Under the pieces are notes generated by a model that made no database searches, was not told the DNA's origin, and was given only the letters and a program-made list of their open reading frames with translations. From Tricholoma matsutake (taxonomy: Eukaryota; Basidiomycota; Agaricomycetes; Agaricales; Tricholomataceae): 64,000 nucleotides of DNA. This document shows positions 55,969-64,000 of the stretch, piece by piece. The stretch is from contig AP026544.2 in the NCBI GenBank assembly GCA_026075535.2, positions 3,844,001 through 3,908,000 of the forward strand, read 5' to 3'. Made by a program: the position numbers and the translations under genes. Within the stretch, counting starts at the first letter, position 1; every line of letters starts with the position of its first letter.

Positions 55969-56059
55969 TATCACTTGGAATATGATATGATATGATAGTA
56001 ATAGGTTGACTAGGTTATGTAATAACTCAGGTGCAGAGTAATCCGAACCTCGCCAACAC

Positions 56060-56110
56060 TAGGTAAAGTAAAGTAAGGAGAAGTAAAGTAAAGTAGAGTA
56101 AAGTAAAGCA
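56060..56110 (-). repeat. Simple-repeat 3' tail of the LINE
   Basis: AAGTAAAGTA repeats on + (TTTACT on -) lie about 160 bp beyond the LINE stop, a position where Tad-like LINEs often carry a short tandem repeat instead of poly(A). Confidence 0.55.
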
Positions 56111-56268
56111 GAAAAGGAGGAAATGAGACCATATCAAGCAGTGTAAGCTACGAGTACACGAGAGGAGGAGAAGGGAGATATCACAGATAAGAATGAAGGA
56201 AGCATTACTGTTTTCTTTTGGTGGTGTGGGTAGTGAGGAGCAAACTCACGACGTACTATACCCCAAAT

Positions 56269-59200
56269 TCAAGCCACTAAGCGAATAGAAGTCACATGAC
56301 AGTCGTTGGCCAACCATTGAGTGAGTTGTTGCCGCTGCATATGAGTAAGATGCCGAAGATTGTGATCGTCAAGGAAACCTTTGATGGGTGGTATCAATCC
56401 CCGATAATAGAAACTTCGAGCAGATGGCCAGTGGTTGGAATTAACGAAAAGGGATTCCAACATAGGCCAAAGGTGTATGTGTTGCTGGTGATGGGATCCA
56501 AATATCTGCAAAGTGTTGGAGACAGAGTCTTGCAGAGAGTGCACAGAATTATGATGGAGAGTTTGAAAGCGTAGGCATTCTGTGAAAATATGATGTGTAG
56601 ATTTGAGGACATGGCAACCAAATCGACACCATGGTTGAAAACCATTATGTAGTCTGGAAGATAAGGTTAAAGCTGAATCTAGTTGATCGCTATGCGCATA
56701 TAATTGGATGACAGCGGAGTAAGAAGATGGTGCTCGAGTATAAGGGTAATCGGGGGGTGGATGTTGATCATAGAGGTCGAAGGAAATGACAGAAGGATGA
56801 GGAGAAGGAGAATTGATATTTGCTAAGCCGTTTTTGATGAAAAGAGAGATCGAGGAGTCAAAAAACCCAAAGACGGGTGTGTACAGCATGAATTCATCCA
56901 TAGTAAATGTCGGCAAAGGAGCAGTGGGAATGGTGCACTGATGTTGGTGAGAGTGGGATGCGACATGATCCACTAAACAGTTTAACTGGGAAGGTACAGT
57001 GTCATGATCAGTATGAGCTCATACGTAAGACAAGGAGGAAGAGGAAATGAGGTGGTGAGTAGATGGCACAAGAACCTCTTCATCTATTCCTGCAATTGAA
57101 ACATGGTCCTCAACTTCTTTTGCTGCCCCTGAAATGACTTTCAATATCCACCGATAAAGGGACCGCGCCGGGTGCAGGAAGAGAGCTTGTGGGGTGGTAC
57201 AAAGAGGATTGTTGAGGAGGTTAAGAGAGTTGAGATGGTCTGTGTAGATGATTGGGGGTGAGGAGAGGGACTGGGAAGATTGTTGAGCAAGCAATAAGGC
57301 AATGAGAATACCATATGCTTCCACAAGGTAAATATCAGCGGCACAACAAAAAGAGTGAAGGGAGAGTGGGAAAACATGGCTGTTGCCGAAAATGGCACAT
57401 GTAACTGAAAGATGGTTGTGAGGAAGTATTACTTTTGAACTGTCAGATGCGAAAAAGTGAGGTTGGGCGGGATAAGGGGTGGATAGTAAAGGAAGATTGG
57501 TGATCCATGTAATAGAGTTTTCTGTGAGGTGTTGTTGTGTTGAACTAGGTAATAGGAAGAGTGGTTTGGGGTGTGAGATATAGGGAAGGAAGGAGGAGAG
57601 GAAAAGAAGCCAGGAGGAAATTATTGGCCAGTCACAGGTGAGATAAGTTTTCTGGAAGGTGAGGTTGAAAGGGGTGAAGGAGGATGGGAAAGGAGAGTGC
57701 GAGGAATAGGACCAATAACCAACTTGATGTAGGAAGGCATAACCATTTTTGGCAAAGGTAGACAGGAGGTGGATGGAAAGATGAGGACAGTGAGGGAGGG
57801 TGGATGTGATATTGTAGAGATGCTGGAGAGAAATATCTCCAGAGAGGATGTATGAGAGATGAGTGTGATGAATGGAAAGATTGAGTGTTTTAAGCACAGA
57901 ATAAGCAGAAAGCCACAAGCATGGTAGATGGTGTTTTTGACGAGAAAAGGTTGGAGAGTAAGGTGTGATAGAGAGGGAAGGATGACAGAAGTTCAATTGA
58001 CAAGTCCAGTCTGCAAGCATAATATGAGCAATATTACGGAACATCGCAATGTGATGGTTGAGGTCGCACTGAAGGCTGGACACAGCAAGAGAGCTGTTAA
58101 TGCGGGCAATGGATGGAAATCTGAAACCCTGTAAATGAATGGGGAGAAATAACAAGGAAGAGTTGAAATGAAATGGCATTCCGAGATAATCATGGACCTT
58201 GTGAGAAATTTGCATATCGAGGGCAGCAGACTGTGAATCTGATAGTGGTTGGAAAGCCAATAGGGGTTGGATGTGGGAGATAAGTTTGAGGGACAATAGT
58301 CATTGAATAGCTGTAAGAGGGAGGGGTCGAGCTAGGTGGGGAAACGTGAAATAAAAGATAAGGTCTTGAATATGATGAAATTGTTGGAGAGGTTGATCAA
58401 CAGGGACACAAAGAAATGTTGTGTGAGTGGTGACAACTGAAACAGGATTCTGAAAAGTTGTAAGGGAAGAAGGATCAGCATGATCAACAGAGGGAATCAT
58501 ATAGGTTGACTGTGAGTCATAAGCAGGAAGCTGAAGGACGTCAGCAGGAAATTCTGGAGCTTGATACACGTACAGTCGGCTCTTCTGCCATTCAGTTTCC
58601 CACCCATATGTGGCTTGAAAATGGTCAGCATCTCGAGCTAAAGATAAAAGAGTAGGGAGGAAAGTTGAGAATAAAAGACTATCATCCATGGCTTCAACCA
58701 TGGTGACAGGTTGAATAATACGATCAAGGGGAGTGTGTAGGGTGTTTTTAGAGGCAACCTGAGATTGTAACAGAAGACGGCCATGCAAATGGGTTGATAG
58801 ATTGGATAACCAACGATTACACATGCTGGTAGTCAAGGTGCACTTCAGTGGGGAAAGAGAGCCCCCCTGCTTCATGACTCCATTGACAATAAACGAATCT
58901 GTGAAGCCATAAGCAGTCTTAACAGAATAAGGAACATCAGTCTGAGAAGATTGATCCAAGGCTGCAATAGAATGTGGTAATCCATATGCAGTGAGTGCGT
59001 CGTAGAAGCCCTGAGGTTCAAGCATGTCAAATCCTTTCTTCTGGTCACATTGTAAGATGTACAGGGGAATATGCTGTCGAGACACCCATTTCTGGACTTG
59101 GGCAATAACAGAAAGGAGATCTCGCCCCTGGACACCTGGCTGTGTAGCCACCTGACAACTGGGAATAACCTGTAAGCAGGAGAGATAAGAGGATAAAAGA

Positions 59201-62200
59201 GTGTTCAGCCATGCAAATGGGAGATTAAAAAGAAGATTACTGCAAGTAATACCACGATAGTTGGAGAGGAGAATATTTGACCCACACTTGTGAATGGTGG
59301 AAATGTGGGTGGGTTTGACACAGCTGGGGAAGTGAGAGGAGGAGATAACATAATTAAGGAGAGTTAAAACATGTGAAAGGGAGTTGTCACTGAGGGTACG
59401 TAGGAACCATTTTTCCCAACCATCTGGACCAGGGGTTGGTCGACGATTACCTTTGCCTAAAATAAGACGGAGATTAGGGAGATCCAATAAAGTAGGCCAT
59501 GAAAAAGGATCATGATGAGTTCAAGAAGCAACCATAGTAATGGAGGGTGTGCCCATCCAAGGCTTTGGCTGAGGTGGGCATTGTGTGCAGTGATATAAAT
59601 TGGTGAAGTATTGGGTGGTGACGTTCTTGATATTTTCTGGGCCAGTAACAATGTTATCTGGGCTGTCAGAAGAAGGGTGAACAAGAGCTAGAGGTAAAGA
59701 GGAAAATTTGTTAGGAAAAAGGGGCTTGGCAGAACCTCCAGATAGAAAATTCTTCAGGCGAAAATCAAAGGAGCGTGTTTGGGAAGCTAGTCTCTCTGCA
59801 TGTTCTTCTGCATATATAACTCTGTGTAGCGAACAATGAATGTTGTGGAGATAATCCCGTAAATAGGAGAGACTGTTGAAGGGTGAGGGGTCAGAGGAAT
59901 AAAAGGCATTGAAATATGAATAAACCCAGGGATCAGAAGGAAAGATTGTGCCACAGTTAATAGCAGAAAGCAAGCGGTTAACTCGGCAGAGTTTGGTGAG
60001 AATGATACGAATGGTTGAATTTGTAGGCTTTTTGAATATTCGAGGTTAACGTGATGGTAGTTGGAAAGATTGGGATGCAGCAGATTGGAAAGTTTGAGTG
60101 AGGAGTTGATAAAGTTGTTGGAAGGAATTGTCATCAGAAATTTGAGAGGGAATGCTTGGGTGGTGAGCTAGAAAGGAGTCAACTAAATTTGAAAAGTGAG
60201 ATAAACAAAATTTCTGTGATTTAGGGGGATGTCGGAAACAAGGGGAATAAGCCGAGGGAGGAATTTCATCAGGTATTGCCAATGATGCACCAAGGTGAGG
60301 AGGTGAAGTTAAGATGGTAGAAGATAAAACCACACAATGATCTGTGCAAGAGATAAAAGTGTGCAGGGTTTCAATAGTGGCAGCAGAAACCCCAACATGA
60401 GAGGAAGCAGCGTGATCTATGATAGAACGGCCTGGGGAACAGGTTTGTTGTTGAGGGAGTATGGGAGCAGTGTAAGTGTAATCAGATCGAACATTGTGAC
60501 CAGGAATGGTAGACCAAAAATCAGCCCCCCCAGCAGATTGGAGAAAAGAAGTGTAAAGTTGTTGGGTAAGAAGTATACGGTATGGGGAGGCTGTAGATTC
60601 AGTTGATCGAAGAGTTGCATTACAATCTCCTATAATGGACCAAGAAAAGGGTGCCGAACAACATAGGTCAGTTAAAACTGGCCAAAATTGAATATTATCA
60701 TCAAAGGTAGTCCCAGGATCCCAGGGAGCATAAATCCCTATAAAGTGATGGACAAAGCCCTGTCCAGTCATAAGGGGAATCGTGATGTCAAGGGCAACTG
60801 CTCGGCCTTTTAGAGAATGAGGTAACAAGAGGGGTTGCACATTGAAGAGATGGTGCTTCACAGCAATAATAACCCCCCATTTGCCATGGCCATGGGCAAG
60901 AGACGGGTGCCCAGGTGATTCATGAAAGTCGTAACCAGGCATATCCAACTGAGAAGCAATAAGCTCAGTGGATTGAGTCTCTTGAATGACAATAGCATGT
61001 GGTTTGACCAATCAGGCAAGAGAGTTTATGGCACTGATCTTCATGGGATCAGCCAGACCATTAGCATTGATAGAAACTGCCCGAAAAGAGGCCAGAGGCA
61101 GAACAGCAGACACAGTTGTACAGAAGGCAGTCAGGAATATAAGCATGAGTAGAATAATATGGGGGGAAAAAGAAAATGAAGAAGGAGAGGAGACATTTTC
61201 TCGTGATTGTTTGTGATGAGAAAGGATAGCAAGAAGTGATACAAAAATAGATGCAAGGTAAGAAGAAAAGGAGACAATGGAGGGCAATACACTCCCAATG
61301 TAACAAATATGATTAAGTAGACAAGAAGGAACACATGTTACTATGGGAGTATATTGCTTAAAGGTTTTAAAACGAAGGGGGTGGTGGGAACATACCTGAT
61401 TACTACCACTGTTGACCTCCATAGAGGGCTGGTGACCTTGCTGATCCTCCGACGAACCAGAAGAATCAGTATCAAGGTGGGCTCACTTTAATGGAAGGTG
61501 AGATGAAGAGGTAGAAAGTTGGGGAGGAGGTGGTGCTGGAGGTAAAATGGTACTTTGCATGGCAAGCATGTCATGGCTAAGTCGGGCAACAGTGTTGTGT
61601 GAAAGGGAAAGTTTGGCGGTGAGGTCCCCAATCTGTTCTGATACTATATTCCGAGCTTCACCATCTGATGTAAGTGCAAGTAAGAGGTTAGCAGTGGAGA
61701 GTGATGAAGAAAGGTTATTGTGTTCGCTTTGAGCTAAGGTGAGCTGAGTGTTAGCGAGCATGAGGGTGAAAAGGTTGCCAACATTCGTAGCAAAGGCAGC
61801 TTGGGAGTTGGACAACTGGGAAACAAGACCTTGATGGTCAGAAATAAGTTTGCCAACAGTTTGAGAAACACTGTCAAGGGAGGTGCAGAGAAAATCAAGC
61901 TGGGTATGGACAAAAGGGGACTCAGGAGGGGCAATGGTGGAGCGATTAACAAATGAGGCTGGAGGGAAACCTTTGGAATTGAGGTTGTACAAATAAGCCA
62001 GTTTGCCAGGATTAGAAGGAAGGTCAATGTCTGTGAAAGCATTGAAAGGGTCGGTGAGGAGATGATTAGCGATGTCCAGGGTTTTGACGATGACAGAGTA
62101 AACTGAGTCATCAAGTTCCAGGCAGCTAAAATGCACAACAGGATCAGAAAGGCCGGGAGTGCCATACATACATTCAATGTAACAATCGATCATGGCACGA

Positions 62201-62262
62201 GCTTCAGGGATGTCATTAACATTGGTGATAGCAATCTCCAGGCTGTTAGGAAACCACCCCAT
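56269..62262 (-). pseudogene. Tad-like LINE: coiled-coil ORF, endonuclease, RT, RNase H, CCHC
   Basis: A 5,994-nt stretch is one reading frame broken only by six stops (TGA at 61483, 61012, 59521, 58300, 57019; TAA at 60046). The first 259 codons are coiled-coil (ORF1-like). Then a hydrophobic patch (HIILLMLIFLTAFCTTV), an EEP endonuclease (SINANGLADP, VIQETQ, SWSIIGDCNATL, SIIDHAASS), and RT (TPGPDGWEKWFLRT, LLSNYRGITCSNLLFN, CDQKKGFDML, MKQGGSLSPL, MVEAMDDSLLF in the catalytic position). RNase H (FFASDSSKV, VEAYGILIALL, IIYTDHLNSL) and a CRFGCHVLKSTHHIFTEC zinc motif follow. The domain order fits the Tad clade, with RNase H. The ATG at 62262 begins MGWFPNSLEIA; an earlier start is possible. 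Confidence 0.85.
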
Positions 62263-62331
62263 TACCTAATAAAATTTCATTTTATTTATTATGTCGAATT
62301 ATGCTACATGACACCAAATGACACTACACTT

Positions 62332-62643
62332 TGATAGCATGAGAATTTTATTTCGCACGCATCAAAATGTACGCACATGTATGAGTGCATCGGTAACAAC
62401 AATGTACAATATGTGTAACATAGTATATAAACCCTAAATATATGCCTAGGGGACCCTAGTTGTGTTCTCTTAGGTATTCCACCTACGTTTTCGGTGTGAA
62501 AGGCCTATCTCAACAAACTCACCTATTAATAACCCCTCACATCAAAACCATCAATTCCCCCATCACGAGTGCGGATCCCACCCCCTTCTTGTAGAGAGAA
62601 CCCGCACAGTCTTAGCTAGCAGATAGTGGGTGTCACCCTAACA
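62332..62643 (+). repeat. Family H LTR, probable 5' LTR of the 63131 gag element
   Basis: TGATAGCATGAG to CCCTAACA, 312 bp, with a TATATAAACC promoter-like box at ~62428. It points the same way as the gag that starts 487 bp downstream. No TSD can be tested because the 3' end is outside the window. Confidence 0.6.
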
Positions 62644-63130
62644 GAAGAACACAACTTCCCATATCAGTGCACCTTCTCTTACTTGCACATACATCATTGT
62701 TTCACTGCGCCACATCTGATTACTCACCCTTTTGGCACAAGCCAGAAGTACTTGTATATACGTAATCTACCTTTTCTTTCATAAGCCGACGCCAGGCCTC
62801 GCCTTACATTGTGACCACCAGTGATCGAGAGGCAGCACTCGTCATTAGGACAGCTGCAACCAGACAACCGATCGGATCTGGTTTAGTTATGATTTACATT
62901 ACTCTATTTGGACGACTATTTTAGTTACAAGCCAAATTCAGTGATATCTCCGAGATCAGGCACTGTTGGAAGGGTTATTGATCTGAAGTGTCAAAATAGG
63001 CGCCTGACGAACGATGAATGATTGATGAACCTTGACGAACCATATCATGTGACCTGTAAACATTTGGAGAGGTCTCAAAGAAAAAATTTTGAATTTGTCG
63101 AAGAAGTGATTCATCACAGATTCTACAATT
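62644..63130 (+). other. Leader between LTR H and gag
   Basis: No gene. Contains GACGAACGATGAATGATTGATGAACCTTGACGAAC-like short repeats at 63005-63045. No primer-binding site was identified with confidence. Confidence 0.45.
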
Positions 63131-64000
63131 ATGTCCAAACCTTCAACTTCTAATCCTGGTCCTAATCCTGTTCCCATACCAGCACTAGAGGTGAAAATTG
63201 ATGCGCTCACAGCACAAATGTCGCAGTTAGTGTCAGTATTGGCAGCATTACAGCCCAGACAAGCAGAAGTACAGCCAGAGACGATAGGAGAAAGAGATGA
63301 TGAGATGGAGGAGATGGTGGAGTGGATATCGCAGGAGGATGAGACGGTGGAGAAATTCGGAAATGGAAAAGCGTGCTTACCTAAGTACACGCCCCCGCAA
63401 ATCTTTGACAGTACCATGGAGAATACAAAATCCTTCATCAGCTCTATAGTATTGTACATCCATGGGAGGAAGCCAGAGTTTCATACAGCTGAGTCTAGGA
63501 TTATGTTTGCTCTCTCATACATTCAGGGGTGGAAAGCACAGTTCTGGAGAAACGAGGCTATTAATCAAATTGCCATGGGAAATAAACCTTTTGCAACCTT
63601 CAAGGAATTTCTGGAGAGATTGGAGGCACAGTTTGGAGACCCTAATCCAAAGGCGACAGCCAATGCTAAATTAAAGACCATGCGCCAAGGTTCCCTAACA
63701 GTGGATGAATTTATTTTGCAGTTCAAAGCAGAAGCTTCGCAAACGGACATGGGAGAAGCCGTGTTGGTAGAGTTTTTGAAAGCAGGATTAAATCCCTCTT
63801 TATTCAAGTCTATCTACCGACTACCTTCTATGCCAGAGAAGTTGGATGAGTGGTATAATTGGGCAATGCACCTTGACCGGCAACATCGGCAGGAACAGGC
63901 GGAGTCAAAGTTGATGTATGGAAGTAGTAAATTTGGAAAGTCATCTGGAGGAAAGTCCGAGAAAGGAAAGGCACCTCAGGCACAAGCTCCAAGGGCACAG
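63131..64000 (+). CDS. Ty3/gypsy gag, uninterrupted to the window edge
   Basis: ATG at 63131 opens 290 codons with no stop before the window ends. It starts MSKPSTSNPGPNPVPIPALE, with a helical segment (KIDALTAQMSQLVSVLAAL) and acidic linker. The capsid-like core runs from FDSTMENTKSFISSIVLYIHG through SYIQGWKAQFWRNEAINQIA, FATFKEFLERLEAQFGDPNP and SLTVDEFILQFKAEASQTDM to LDEWYNWAMHLDRQHRQEQ. A Gly/Lys/Ser-rich linker (SKFGKSSGGKSEKGK) follows, after which a zinc knuckle would be expected. It matches the broken gag at 35570-36110. Packages element RNA; cytoplasmic in the family. Confidence 0.9.
   Translation, partial: MSKPSTSNPGPNPVPIPALEVKIDALTAQMSQLVSVLAALQPRQAEVQPETIGERDDEMEEMVEWISQEDETVEKFGNGKACLPKYTPPQIFDSTMENTKSFISSIVLYIHGRKPEFHTAESRIMFALSYIQGWKAQFWRNEAINQIAMGNKPFATFKEFLERLEAQFGDPNPKATANAKLKTMRQGSLTVDEFILQFKAEASQTDMGEAVLVEFLKAGLNPSLFKSIYRLPSMPEKLDEWYNWAMHLDRQHRQEQAESKLMYGSSKFGKSSGGKSEKGKAPQAQAPRAQ

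Noticed and set aside
56078..56110. Short AAGTA tandem array considered as a possible CRISPR-like or microsatellite locus
   Set aside because: No spacers, units of 5 bp, and its position fits a LINE 3' tail.
58650..58720. AMDD in place of YADD in the LINE RT considered as a functional novelty
   Set aside because: The element has six stops; substitutions beside the catalytic Asp pair could be decay. Needs other copies before it means anything.
1..64000. tRNA, rRNA and riboswitch search by eye
   Set aside because: No GGTTCGANTCC-type T-arm with paired acceptor and anticodon arms was found, nor rRNA core motifs. Small RNAs could still be missed.

Overview
The window looks like a repeat-rich stretch of a filamentous basidiomycete (Agaricomycetes) genome. 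The evidence is genes broken by many 48-65 nt GT-AG introns, KDZ and DUF6589-type element remnants, chromodomain Ty3/gypsy elements, a PIF/Harbinger element with a SANT partner gene, and a Tad-like LINE. A Boletales-type species is my guess only. There is no bacterial, plasmid or CRISPR architecture.

Likely host genes occupy two small islands. At 4318-8047 (- strand) a roughly 15-exon gene encodes a protein of about 990 residues: a short N-terminal motif region, a helical region, a complete TKL-like kinase and a beta-rich C-terminal region. At 52523-53721 a membrane-protein 3' part (- strand) sits next to an intact four-exon gene for mitochondrial ribosomal protein uS19m (+ strand). Almost everything else is transposable element (TE) sequence, mostly decayed and nested.

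Layout: 1-560 KDZ transposase tail; 1641-2423 low-complexity ORF; 2655-3495 hAT-like element; 4318-8047 kinase gene; 8721-10032 DUF6589 fragment; 10033-13160 copia (-), cut by gypsy A (13161-16557); 16560-22453+ gypsy B (+), itself carrying a solo LTR and a hAT-like MITE; 22873-36110 gypsy C (-), split by a MITE, a solo LTR and a 9.54 kb TIR-bounded insertion (25561-35100). That insertion contains a core-deleted transposase gene, a solo LTR, a MITE and a 4.5 kb non-autonomous LTR element. Then come 38834-41993 Harbinger; 43033-51630 gypsy E (-), with both LTRs and a MITE; 51645-52148 a foldback repeat; 54000-54819 a repeat-gene fragment; 55288-55968 a TA-flanked MITE; 56060-62262 a LINE (-); and 62332-64000 the 5' end of an open gypsy element (+).

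Many insertions can be resolved to the base from the sequence alone. Nine have target-site duplications read directly, and several excise in silico to restore the interrupted reading frame. In-frame stops in copia, gypsy A, gypsy B and the LINE are almost all TGA, often where the family has arginine. This suggests CGA-to-TGA (CpG) decay of methylated repeats. No clearly new multi-gene system was found. The best candidates for a second look are the kinase gene, the TIR family that links two MITEs to a core-deleted transposase element, the single-frame LINE and the 4.5 kb LARD-like element.
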